Below are positions 51,723-61,338 of a DNA stretch of 64,000 bases, piece after piece. This stretch comes from an uncultured Gemmatimonadota bacterium (lineage in GTDB: Bacteria; Gemmatimonadota; Gemmatimonadetes; Palauibacterales; Palauibacteraceae), in NCBI GenBank assembly GCA_913043255.1, contig CAJWLK010000008.1, positions 1-64,000 of the forward strand, written 5' to 3'. Position numbers and translations under genes: made by a program. Below the pieces are notes generated by a model, which worked only from the letters and a program-made list of their open reading frames with translations, ran no database searches and was not told the origin of the DNA. The stretch's first letter is position 1. Each line of letters begins with the position of its first letter.

Positions 51723-53822
51723 TTAGGGCTCAATCGTCAGCGATGTACCCACTCCTACATCTTCAAGATTGCCGCTGTCATCAACAGCTCGACTGAGGAC
51801 TGTCACCGTACCGGCCACTCTCGGAACCCATACATAACTCCAACTCGCTCTGCCCACAGAGGGGTGCCAACTCACCCCTCCATCGACCGAGACCTCAACT
51901 GCGGCAATAACACCACCTCCCAAGTCACTAGCCGAACCAAGGATTTTCATCTCGGCCCCGATGGACCCCATCAGCCCACCATCAATCGAAGAAGTGGGTG
52001 ATATATCATCCGTTGAAGCGGTAGCCGGGATCAGGTCTGACTGCATTGTAGTAGGCTGGACCCCCATGTCAGCAAACAAGTTAAGCGTCGCCTGTTGAAT
52101 GTTGCGGTCCGGACCATTGGGATCGACACCAACTCGAGTATCCGATCCATTTTGCCGTTCGGGTGGAACTCCCGTCTCTGAATCATGGTTTGCGTCCAGT
52201 CCCCACGGCCACTGAAGTGTGCCCGATCCGAACACTAATGCTCCACTTGCATGTCGGTACATGACGGCGTTATGGGTGGCAGTTCCTGTCTCACAACCTC
52301 GACCGGGATGGACACAATACGTCGTGTTATCGATCGTGGCAGAAGACAGTTGGAATAAACCTGGCGGGCGGAAACCGTTGTCTATATCGGAATCCCATTC
52401 GTGACCGAGGATACCCTTGATGGAGATAAAACGTTCGCCGGGTTTAAGGTTTGCAACTTCGGTATTACGCCAAAAACGGAGTTTCGAGAATTGGGCATCT
52501 GCAATGAGGGGATCATTCCGCCATGCGTTAACGGTAAAAAGGGTCCCGGTGAGAGCGTTTTCTGGCCAGGGCCCTTCGACATTTATCGATCGGTGGTCCC
52601 GAAACTGGCCAGTCCACTCGACTGGATCCAATTTCCGATGATCCTGTGTGTCTTTGTAGGTGACAAAGGTTCGGTAGGGCTGGCCGCTACCGTCGATGCT
52701 CTCCTCTAAACGCCCCTTCCAGTAGACTTCGTTCGAGCTGAAAAATGCAAGATGTACGCCAGCGTCACGAGCAGCCTCGACATTCCTGCGCTGGTTCCCG
52801 GTCCAGTACTCATCGTGGCCTACAGACAAGAAGATCTTGTGGTTAAGGATCTGTTCGCCCCGGCGTTCCGTATCAACGCCGCTTGTGTAACTAACATCGT
52901 ACCCGTTTCGCTCCAACCACCGGACCATGGGATACTCAGAGTTAAACACCTTGTTGACCGCACGATAATGGCGTGTCTCAAATGGTCGGTTATAGCTCAC
53001 CTTATATGCGCGTGGCGGACCTCCATGGACCCTGGCGTGGTCGGGATCGAGCCGCCCATAAACGCTATGACCGCCAAAACGGTTGTAGGCTTGCCACGTC
53101 ATGTCTGACGTCTGGAACAACATGTCTGACTCACCGTCATCATCTCGGACCACAAAATAGATGTGACTTGCCCTCGGCTCACGTAAACCATTTGCCATGA
53201 TGGCCCTGAAGCCAGGTGCATTCCAGAGAGAATCTTCGTCGGCACCTTCAGGAATGGAGGAGGGTTCAAACTGATCGTTCTTCCATAGACCCGGTCCCAT
53301 TGGGTCCTCTCGCACCAGTCGTGCAAAATAGATGCCGGAGGTGGCATCTTCTGGCGTCTCCCACACCGCCGACGGAGCCCAGTTTCCGCAATCAAAGAGC
53401 GGGGCTTCCGCTGTTATTATACGGCCATTCTCGTCCAGCACCGGGACGTCACCTTTAAGACACTCGGGCTGATCTTGTGGGAGGGTAGCCGAGGGTTCAA
53501 TCGTATCTATGCGTCGCGCTCCCATACCACCGTAATAACCCATCCGATAGATATCGATACGATAGGCGTCCGAATCAGTATCGATTTTGAAGGTGACCGC
53601 TTCACCTTGGGCGACTGCAATATCAGTCCCAAACCCTTGGATGCTTGGATCACCGTAGCCGTTAATGTCCCATTCAGTAGCAGGGTCTCCCGGCAAGCAG
53701 TTCTCGGCTACAATTTCGTTCGCAGGTTCTGCACAAAAATCATCCTTGGTGACCGAAGAAGAAACACAAGCAGAAGAGGATACGAGAAGGGGAAGAAAGA
53801 AAAACACATGCGGTCTACTCAT
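51723..53822 (-). CDS. N,N-dimethylformamidase large-subunit-like lipoprotein
   Basis: The 699-residue protein begins with a signal peptide ending in the lipobox-like VSSSAC, so it is probably lipid-anchored. The core matches the dimethylformamidase beta-subunit-like domain: YRIDIYRMGYYGGMGARRI, FQTSDMTWQAYNRFGGHSVYG, YPMVRWLERNGYDVSYTSG and LSVGHDEYWTGNQR. The C-terminal 90 residues look like an immunoglobulin-like domain (VEVSVDGGVSW...). Enzymes of the family hydrolyse N-alkyl amides, but most homologues of this size are untested. No small-subunit gene is next to it. Confidence 0.7.
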   Translation of the reverse strand: MSRPHVFFFLPLLVSSSACVSSSVTKDDFCAEPANEIVAENCLPGDPATEWDINGYGDPSIQGFGTDIAVAQGEAVTFKIDTDSDAYRIDIYRMGYYGGMGARRIDTIEPSATLPQDQPECLKGDVPVLDENGRIITAEAPLFDCGNWAPSAVWETPEDATSGIYFARLVREDPMGPGLWKNDQFEPSSIPEGADEDSLWNAPGFRAIMANGLREPRASHIYFVVRDDDGESDMLFQTSDMTWQAYNRFGGHSVYGRLDPDHARVHGGPPRAYKVSYNRPFETRHYRAVNKVFNSEYPMVRWLERNGYDVSYTSGVDTERRGEQILNHKIFLSVGHDEYWTGNQRRNVEAARDAGVHLAFFSSNEVYWKGRLEESIDGSGQPYRTFVTYKDTQDHRKLDPVEWTGQFRDHRSINVEGPWPENALTGTLFTVNAWRNDPLIADAQFSKLRFWRNTEVANLKPGERFISIKGILGHEWDSDIDNGFRPPGLFQLSSATIDNTTYCVHPGRGCETGTATHNAVMYRHASGALVFGSGTLQWPWGLDANHDSETGVPPERQNGSDTRVGVDPNGPDRNIQQATLNLFADMGVQPTTMQSDLIPATASTDDISPTSSIDGGLMGSIGAEMKILGSASDLGGGVIAAVEVSVDGGVSWHPSVGRASWSYVWVPRVAGTVTVLSRAVDDSGNLEDVGVGTSLTIEP

Positions 53823-53964
53823 CTGAATATCATCCGGTCAAGGGCTGGAGAAACCGATCGGCAACCATTTCAAGATCCCGAAATCTGTCGGCAACCCGCA
53901 AGACCACTACCTACATCAAGAACATATTTCGACCCTGGGCAATTTTTGCGTAACCTATCCTCAG

Positions 53965-56817
53965 TCAGACCGCCAATGCTTTCGCATCACGACTGAGCAG
54001 TTCTGACAAATGTCTCCCAGTATGACTACCCGCCGAAGACGCCACCGCTTCTGGCGCCCCTTCGGCAACTACGACACCTCCTGAAAAACCACCCTCGGGA
54101 CCCATATCAATGATCCAATCGGCTGTTTTGATCACGTCCAGGTGATGTTCAATCACGATAATGGTATTCCCACGATCAGCTAACCGGTGGAGAACACCCA
54201 GTAGCAGCCGCACGTCCTCAAAGTGCAGACCCGTCGTTGGTTCATCGAGTATATAGACAGTGCGACCTGTACTCGTTTTGGCCAGTTCGGACGCAAGCTT
54301 TACCCGTTGAGCCTCTCCCCCCGAAAGTGTTGTAGCAGGCTGCCCCAGCGTTACATATCCCAATCCCACATCAGACAACGTCTGAAGCCGGCGGTTTAAG
54401 GTTGGTACCGCCTCGAAAAACTCAAGCGCCACATCCACACTCATCTGAAGGACATCTGCGATATTCTTTCCTTTATAGAGAACTTCCAGTGTTTCCCGGT
54501 TGTACCTGCGACCTCGGCATACATCGCAGGGGACATACACGTCTGGCAGGAAGTGCATCTCGATCTTAACAAGCCCATCCCCACGACACGCTTCACAACG
54601 TCCACCCTTTACATTGAAACTAAACCGTCCAGGTCCATAACCACGGATGTTCGATTCCGGCAGGCGAGAAAACAACTCGCGTATCGGTGTAAAAACACCC
54701 GTATATGTTGCGGGGTTTGAGCGTGGCGTACGCCCGATCGGGCTCTGGTCAACGTCTATCACCTTATCGATAAGTTCCACCCCATCGATCCGCTCATGAG
54801 CGCCAGGTAAGGTCTTACTCCTATGGATCTCGCGTGCCAAACGCCGGTAGAGAATATCCTCAACAAGCGTCGACTTACCTGAGCCGGACACCCCTGTCAC
54901 ACAGACAAATAGGCCAAGTGGGAACTCAACATCGATTTTGCGAAGGTTATGCTCTGCTGCCCCACGTACCACAAGCACTCCGTTCTCAGGCAGGCGCCGT
55001 TGTGGGGGAATCGGGATCTCACGCTCACCTCTCAAATAGGCAGCCGTAAGCGACCGTTCGCTCTCAAGCAGTTTTTCAATGTCGCCCGATACTAATACCT
55101 CACCTCCATGACGCCCCGCGAGCGGCCCCATATCGACAATATGATCCGCAGTTCGAATCGTCTGCTCATCGTGCTCAATGACTAAGACCGTGTTACCAAG
55201 ATCTCGAAGCGCTTCGAGGGTCTCGAGCAACTTCTTGTTGTCGCGTGGGTGCAACCCAATACTTGGCTCATCAAGTACGTAGAGCACCCCTACTAGCCGG
55301 CTTCCAATTTGCGTCGCAAGCCTAATCCGTTGAGCCTCACCACCAGAAAGCGTTTCCGCCGAACGGGAAAGAGTGAGATATCCCAGCCCAACCCGATCAA
55401 GGAACTCCAATCTTTCCACGACTTCCTTAAGAATCGGAACTCGGATCTCAGCCGTTGCACCTCCTAGTTCCCGTGCAGAGATATGCCAATTTTCTAAAAA
55501 CAGACGAAGGTCACCAATCGACTTTTCGCAGATTGTGTGCATACTAACGCCCTCAACTGTGACCGCCCGGCTTTCAGGCTTCAATCGCGCTCCAGCGCAC
55601 GAACGACACGTGGAGAGAGTCATATACTCATCGAGTTGCATGCGTACTTTGTCACTCTTAGTCTCATGGAACCGGCGCAATGTGGCAGCGATGGCACCCT
55701 CCCACCCCACATCCGAATCTCCAAACAGGATCGCCTCTTTTTGGACATCGTTCAGTTCACCCCATGGTGTATTGAGATCGAAGCCCAATTTCTTGGCAAG
55801 TCGCGGTAGACTCCGCCGACGGACGCGACCACTTGGCGTTCCCATAGGTAGCAAAACACCTTCCAGGATAGAGATCTGGTCGCCTCCGATGATGAGTTCC
55901 GCATTTGGTTCGTGTTGCACCCCAAGCCCATCGCACTCCTCACAGGCACCAAAGGGCGAGTTGAATGAAAACTGCCTTGGCTCTAATTCCGGGATGCTGA
56001 GGCCGCAATTAGGGCAAGCGTACCGTTCGCTGAACAATTGACCACCCGTACCAACTGCGTTTCCTGTACTGCTCGTCGATTTCACTTTCTCGTCCGAGAG
56101 CAAATCAATTTCTACAATCCCATCGGCCATTTGTAGAGCGGTGGCAATTGAATCGGCGAGTCGTTCGCGATGAGACTCTTTAACCGTTAACCGATCGACT
56201 ACAATGGCGATGTTGTGATTGCGGCGTCTGTCTAGTTTCGGAGGTTCACTGAGGTCAATCAGTTCGGCATCAACCCGTGCCCTCACGAAACCTTGGCTAA
56301 GCGCATCTTCGAAAAGGTTTCTAAACTCTCCCTTGCGACCTCGAATCAAAGGGGCCCGTATCTCTATGCTGGCATTTTCTGGCCACTCAAGAATCTGTGC
56401 TGCAATCTGCGAACTGGACTGGGCGCGAACTGGACGTTCACATGATGGACAATGGGGGGTGCCCGCCCTAGCCCATAGGAGCCGCAAGTAATCGTAGATC
56501 TCTGTAACTGTTCCGACTGTGGAACGAGGGTTTCCACCAGCGGTTCTTTGTTCAATCGAGATAGCCGGAGACAACCCTTCAATCAGATCAACGTCAGGCT
56601 TCTCCATGACACCGAGGAACTGACGTGCATAAGCGGACAAAGACTCCACGTAGCGTCGCTGACCTTCGGCATAAATTGTGTCGAAGGCAAGGGACGATTT
56701 TCCGGAACCAGATAAACCCGTTACAACCACCAAGCTGTCGCGCGGGAGATCCACGTCGACATCTTTGAGGTTGTGCTCACGGGCGCCTCGGATGATGAGT
56801 GTCTTTCGCTCTGACAT
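53965..56817 (-). CDS. uvrA: Excinuclease ABC subunit A
   Basis: The 950-residue protein is complete UvrA, the damage-recognition ATPase of nucleotide excision repair. It has two ATP-binding modules with GLSGSGKSS and GVSGSGKST (Walker A) and [12 protein letters not shown] and [12 protein letters not shown] (signature). The zinc-finger Cys pairs CPNC...CEEC and CEAC...CDVC are all present. It stands alone on the minus strand, 67 bp from the symporter gene upstream and 142 bp from the lipoprotein gene downstream, and is probably expressed from its own promoter. Confidence 0.97.
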   Translation of the reverse strand: MSERKTLIIRGAREHNLKDVDVDLPRDSLVVVTGLSGSGKSSLAFDTIYAEGQRRYVESLSAYARQFLGVMEKPDVDLIEGLSPAISIEQRTAGGNPRSTVGTVTEIYDYLRLLWARAGTPHCPSCERPVRAQSSSQIAAQILEWPENASIEIRAPLIRGRKGEFRNLFEDALSQGFVRARVDAELIDLSEPPKLDRRRNHNIAIVVDRLTVKESHRERLADSIATALQMADGIVEIDLLSDEKVKSTSSTGNAVGTGGQLFSERYACPNCGLSIPELEPRQFSFNSPFGACEECDGLGVQHEPNAELIIGGDQISILEGVLLPMGTPSGRVRRRSLPRLAKKLGFDLNTPWGELNDVQKEAILFGDSDVGWEGAIAATLRRFHETKSDKVRMQLDEYMTLSTCRSCAGARLKPESRAVTVEGVSMHTICEKSIGDLRLFLENWHISARELGGATAEIRVPILKEVVERLEFLDRVGLGYLTLSRSAETLSGGEAQRIRLATQIGSRLVGVLYVLDEPSIGLHPRDNKKLLETLEALRDLGNTVLVIEHDEQTIRTADHIVDMGPLAGRHGGEVLVSGDIEKLLESERSLTAAYLRGEREIPIPPQRRLPENGVLVVRGAAEHNLRKIDVEFPLGLFVCVTGVSGSGKSTLVEDILYRRLAREIHRSKTLPGAHERIDGVELIDKVIDVDQSPIGRTPRSNPATYTGVFTPIRELFSRLPESNIRGYGPGRFSFNVKGGRCEACRGDGLVKIEMHFLPDVYVPCDVCRGRRYNRETLEVLYKGKNIADVLQMSVDVALEFFEAVPTLNRRLQTLSDVGLGYVTLGQPATTLSGGEAQRVKLASELAKTSTGRTVYILDEPTTGLHFEDVRLLLGVLHRLADRGNTIIVIEHHLDVIKTADWIIDMGPEGGFSGGVVVAEGAPEAVASSAGSHTGRHLSELLSRDAKALAV

Positions 56818-56884
56818 ATCCTGGAAGAGTAGGTAGCGGAAGAGCAGAAGAGCAACCCGGCCGCCCTAAATTTAGCAGACGGCC

Positions 56885-58315
56885 TTATTTGATTTTTCGG
56901 AACCAACCCACAAGCAATCCCACACCAATCGTGATTCCCGTACCCAAGAGTGCGAACCAAGGCCAGGCGATCACAGCTCGGGCAGTTACCCATATGACGA
57001 CCATAGCTCCAATTCCAGTGATTAAGCCTGTACGAACGGCAAAGCCATCAACTCGCCACCTAGCAAAGCGCGCTAAACCAAAAGCTCCTAGTAGGCCACC
57101 ATAGACAAGCGATGCAATCCCCAATGACACCTCGACTGCAGTACTTTCTCGACTTAATGGGATAAATCCAATTGCTACGCCAGTCAGTAATAGGCTCCAA
57201 ATCACTGTCCCTATACGTCCTGCACGGAGGATTTCATGCTCATCAGCCTCGGGTCTCCGCACCACCCAAAAGTCGTAAATAGTGGTTGATGCCAGTGAGT
57301 TGATCGAACTCGATAGCGTCGACATGGCCGCTGCAAACACACCTGCGATGAGTAGCCCCCGGATACCAACTGGAAGTGCTTCGACAATGAAAGTGGCGAA
57401 TATTTCATCCGACCTTGGAAAGACAGATGCATCGTAATACGCCCACAGGCCGATTCCGACGATGAGGAAGAGTCCAAATTGTCCCAGGATGACAAATCCA
57501 CTCCCGACTAAGGCACGGCGACTTGACGACAAATCACGGCATGCAAGTAGGCGTTGGACAATGAGTTGATCTGTCCCATGTGAGCCCATCGATAGGAATG
57601 CACCACCGATAAGACCGGCCCAGAGCGTGTAGGGGCGTCCGAAGTCAAACGATGTGTCTACCAGCTGAAGCTTACCCGCTTCCGATGCTCGACTCAGAAT
57701 CTCTATCCACCCACCTGGTACGATCCGTTCCAGCATGAAAAGTGCGACGACCCCACCAAATAGATAGAGCAACATTTGAACTGCATCCACTAAAACCACA
57801 GCCCGGATCCCACCCAAATACGTATAGATAAGGGTAATCGCACCAATGATGATCACCGAGGTGACAAGTGACCAGCCAGTTACCAGTGTAAGTGGAATGG
57901 CGGTAGCAAAAAGCCGCACCGAGTCGGCGAGTAATCGAGTCACCATGAAGACTATGGAAGCGAGTCGTCGGCTCTTAATGCCGAATCGCCACTCTAAAAA
58001 CTCGTAAGCAGTTTTGAGTTCCCCAGTTCGGTATGCGGGGAGTAACCACACAGCTATCAGCAGACGACCAACTACATAACCTAGCGCAATCTGCAGAAAA
58101 CCAAGTGAGCCTGAATACGCAACACCTGGTATCGACAAAAATGTTAAGGTGCTCGTCTCTGTGGCCACAATAGAGAGTAATACGGCACCCCATGGCAGAT
58201 CTCTACCACCCAAAAAGTACTCGTCACCACTTCGAGATCCCTTACCTAGCCATGCCCCCCAAGCAGTGGTGGCCCCCAGATAGACAACCAATACAACAAC
58301 GTCTAGCGGGGTCAG
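56885..58315 (-). CDS. Sodium/solute symporter (SSS family)
   Basis: The protein has 12-13 hydrophobic helices and the family features SGDEYFLGGRDLPWGAVLLS and TETSTLTFLSIPGVAYSG. SSS members bring in sugars, amino acids or other solutes with Na+. There is no ATG, GTG or TTG at a natural N-terminus. A CTG at 58315 starts the expected LTPLDVVVLVVYLG, overlaps the upstream stop as CTGA, and follows GGAG at 8 nt. A TTG at 58291 is possible but would remove part of the first helix. It follows a muropeptide-salvage gene, so it may carry a cell-wall sugar; this is an inference. Confidence 0.75.
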   Translation of the reverse strand: MTPLDVVVLVVYLGATTAWGAWLGKGSRSGDEYFLGGRDLPWGAVLLSIVATETSTLTFLSIPGVAYSGSLGFLQIALGYVVGRLLIAVWLLPAYRTGELKTAYEFLEWRFGIKSRRLASIVFMVTRLLADSVRLFATAIPLTLVTGWSLVTSVIIIGAITLIYTYLGGIRAVVLVDAVQMLLYLFGGVVALFMLERIVPGGWIEILSRASEAGKLQLVDTSFDFGRPYTLWAGLIGGAFLSMGSHGTDQLIVQRLLACRDLSSSRRALVGSGFVILGQFGLFLIVGIGLWAYYDASVFPRSDEIFATFIVEALPVGIRGLLIAGVFAAAMSTLSSSINSLASTTIYDFWVVRRPEADEHEILRAGRIGTVIWSLLLTGVAIGFIPLSRESTAVEVSLGIASLVYGGLLGAFGLARFARWRVDGFAVRTGLITGIGAMVVIWVTARAVIAWPWFALLGTGITIGVGLLVGWFRKIK

Positions 58316-61300
58316 GGACGTGGCTCCACGGTCTTATCTTGGATCGAAGAAGCCACCGCATCGTGGACGACTCGCCGGAGGAAAACGTGTTTTTGATTAT
58401 CTCGAGTTGGATTGACACGATTCGTAAGGAGAACAACGAATAGATCTAGCTCTGGATCCACCCAAATGCTCGTCCCTGTAAACCCCGTATGGCCGAACGC
58501 TTCAGGCCCAAAGAATCGACCCGCTGACGAGCGACCGGACGGGGTGTCCCACCCTAGTGCCCTACTCTCTTCACCAGCTGAACGACGCGTAAATTGGGCT
58601 ACTGTGGCGGAAGAGGGCATCTCAGACGGGAGCGTTGCAGCATCCGTCATCCCCCTTCCCTCTCGTGTTGCACTCAAGATCCAATTTCCAAACCGAGCCA
58701 AATCGCGGACGGACGAGAACAACCCCGCATGTCCAGCCACACCCCCCAACGCATATGCGTTCTCATCGTGGACTTCTCCAACTAAGTGTCGGTGGCGGAA
58801 TACCGTATCCATTTCTGTGGGGGCAATTCGATACCTGAGTGCGACGCGTGGGTTAAATCTGGTATCTCCCATATGCAATGGATTGAAAAATGCTTCCTGG
58901 ACATGGTCAGCCAGGGACCCACTTGTAATTTGCTCTACTACGAACGAGAGCACTATCAGACCAATATCAGAATATACAGTGCGCGACCTGGGCGGATAAG
59001 AAATTTCCAAGTGTGCAATCGCTTCACGGTATGCCGCTTTCCCTTTTAACTCGCGCCAGAATGGGCGGAACGGGGGAAGACCACTACGGTGGAGTAGCAG
59101 GTCCTGAATTGTGATACTGGCTTTCCAGCCAAGGGACCACTCGGGCAGGTAGTCACCGACAAGATGATCTAATTGCACTCGTCCCTCATCAACGAGTCCC
59201 ATTACAGCTGTGGTCGTAGCAATCACCTTTGTCAGCGACGCAAGATCGTAAAGACTTGAATCTGTAACTATAGATGACTCTTCTGCCCAATCGAGCCGGC
59301 CTATCCCCCGCAGTCTTACCATGCGCCCGTGCCGACCAATCGCGATTGCTGCCCCAGGGGTTGTACCATCTTCGATAGCATCGGCAAGGATTCGATCCAC
59401 ACGAGCTAGCCCTTCGGGATCCATCCCAACATCACTTGGCCGCGTCTCTGATCCCTTCGGATTGAGTTCATCCGAATTCCTGGGGCGAAACGCTCCTATG
59501 TTTCGATCTATCCCTTCTCCCATCCTGTGGAGTGGAGGCAGTGAAATCGGAAGTCGACCAGTGATTGGCGACCGTCCCAAAAGCGCATCAGCCGCAGCGC
59601 GCTGTGACGCCGCTGAGCCTCCCCACGCCACGAGATAAGCAAATGCCTCAGGCAGCGAATCGAGAATGTAGGGGGTACCAAATGAGACGAGGACGGTCGG
59701 TGTCCCTAACCCTTCTACACGGGTAACAAACTCGGTTAGTGCGTGAGGAAGAGCTAATAGTGGCTCGGCAGTCCTTGGCGGCACATAGGCTGAAATGAGG
59801 ACCAAATCAACATCTTCGGCTACGCGAACCAGTGAGTCATAAACACTGGCATGACTCTCAACATTCGTGCGAGCCTGCACAACCTTAGTCGCTTCGCGCA
59901 ATCGCGCATTGAAGACTCGGCCAGCTGCCAGGTCCGTTGACCGCGAGAACGTAAGTGACAATACCCTGCGTGTGTACGAAGAGTCGAAGGGGACATCGCC
60001 TGCCAGATCTCGCACCAAGGTTAGGGATCGACTGGCAACTGTATCGGCGACTGAAGTATGTGTATCGACCCCAACGAGGCTTGGAATTACCTCAATATCG
60101 ACCTCCGCCCCACGATCCAGCCCTGCCCGGGCTTTGAGGCGTAGTAATCGTCTCACTGACTGTTCCACACGCTCTTCCGTGACACGACCACTTTCAACGG
60201 CAGCCACCACAGCATTAATCGTACGTTCGGGTTCGCGCGGCATCAGCAAAACATCCGCCCCCGCCTCCAATGCAACGACAGCAATCTCCTCCGCGCCAAA
60301 CTGATTTACAAGCGCCCCCATCTCTAGAGCATCTGTGAATAATACCCCATTAAAACCAAGGTCTTCCCGCAGAACCTGAGTCATAAAATATGGAGAAAGT
60401 GTGGCAGGAACCGCTCTGTCACCTAAGATCTGTGGTGCCGCAACATGGGCTGTCATTACTGCATCCACACCTGCCTCAATAGCCCGCCGGAAAGGCACCA
60501 ATTCGATGCGGTCAAGTCTGGCTCGGTCTCCCGGGATCATGGCAAGTGCGACGTGCGTATCTGTCTCAGTATCTCCATGACCGGGGAAATGTTTCGCTGT
60601 CGTCAGTAACCCGCCCTCGCACGCCCCCTTTATGTAGGCCACACCCAAAGCTGAGACTCTCTCGGGATCTGCACCTAACGAGCGTGTATTTATGACCGGA
60701 TTAGCCGGATTATTATTTACGTCCAGCACTGGTGCGAAATTCAGATGGACACCCATCGCACGTGCTTCGATTGCGGTAATCCTCCCCGCCTCATAAGCCA
60801 GACTCTCATCATCAGCAGCACCAAACGCCATGGCCGGGGGGAAGGTTGTCGCACCGCCTAGTCCGAGCATGAGTGGGAGTGAATAGGGTTCCCCAACTCG
60901 ATATCCGGGGCCTGCCTCAAAGTCTGCGGCTATCAGCAGTGGGACATCAGACTCAGCCTGCAGCCGGTTAAGACGAGAAGCGTAGCCGAAAGGGGTTCCG
61001 AGAGAGATAACAATCCCTCCAATATCTTGATCTCGAACAAGCTCTTCCATTCGGGCAAATTCGACGTCGTCAGCCGACGCGTAACCTCCGCTCATCCAGA
61101 CCATAACCAGCTGACCGACACGCTCCCGCAGATCAAGTTGTGTAAGCGTTTCCTCAATCCACTTTTCTGATTCGTGCGACAGCACCTGCGTAGGGTTGGG
61201 GCACGACAACGGGTGTGCGGGTGATGATGCTGGTACGACGGAAACTAGGATTGCCATGAGGCTAAGCACGAGAATGCCGGACCGCAGCGATGTTGACCGC

Positions 61301-61338
61301 TTTCCACAACTTCGCACCAACCCTAATCTCCCCTGCAT
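58312..61338 (-). CDS. Fusion: NagZ-type beta-N-acetylhexosaminidase (GH3) + AmiE-like serine hydrolase
   Basis: The protein is 1008 residues from the ATG at 61338, which follows AGGGAG at 9 nt. It has a signal-peptide-like start, then a GH3 domain with DFEAGPGYRVG, the catalytic KHFPGHGDTETDTH near residue 250 and the nucleophile Asp in LFTDALEMGA. After a linker near residue 600, a beta-lactamase-family domain follows with the SxxK motif in ASLTKV, YSDIGL and HTGFTGT. GH3 NagZ cuts the GlcNAc from MurNAc; AmiE-type serine hydrolases remove peptides from MurNAc. The fused pair would degrade peptidoglycan fragments in the periplasm. Confidence 0.85.
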   Translation of the reverse strand: MQGRLGLVRSCGKRSTSLRSGILVLSLMAILVSVVPASSPAHPLSCPNPTQVLSHESEKWIEETLTQLDLRERVGQLVMVWMSGGYASADDVEFARMEELVRDQDIGGIVISLGTPFGYASRLNRLQAESDVPLLIAADFEAGPGYRVGEPYSLPLMLGLGGATTFPPAMAFGAADDESLAYEAGRITAIEARAMGVHLNFAPVLDVNNNPANPVINTRSLGADPERVSALGVAYIKGACEGGLLTTAKHFPGHGDTETDTHVALAMIPGDRARLDRIELVPFRRAIEAGVDAVMTAHVAAPQILGDRAVPATLSPYFMTQVLREDLGFNGVLFTDALEMGALVNQFGAEEIAVVALEAGADVLLMPREPERTINAVVAAVESGRVTEERVEQSVRRLLRLKARAGLDRGAEVDIEVIPSLVGVDTHTSVADTVASRSLTLVRDLAGDVPFDSSYTRRVLSLTFSRSTDLAAGRVFNARLREATKVVQARTNVESHASVYDSLVRVAEDVDLVLISAYVPPRTAEPLLALPHALTEFVTRVEGLGTPTVLVSFGTPYILDSLPEAFAYLVAWGGSAASQRAAADALLGRSPITGRLPISLPPLHRMGEGIDRNIGAFRPRNSDELNPKGSETRPSDVGMDPEGLARVDRILADAIEDGTTPGAAIAIGRHGRMVRLRGIGRLDWAEESSIVTDSSLYDLASLTKVIATTTAVMGLVDEGRVQLDHLVGDYLPEWSLGWKASITIQDLLLHRSGLPPFRPFWRELKGKAAYREAIAHLEISYPPRSRTVYSDIGLIVLSFVVEQITSGSLADHVQEAFFNPLHMGDTRFNPRVALRYRIAPTEMDTVFRHRHLVGEVHDENAYALGGVAGHAGLFSSVRDLARFGNWILSATREGRGMTDAATLPSEMPSSATVAQFTRRSAGEESRALGWDTPSGRSSAGRFFGPEAFGHTGFTGTSIWVDPELDLFVVLLTNRVNPTRDNQKHVFLRRVVHDAVASSIQDKTVEPRP

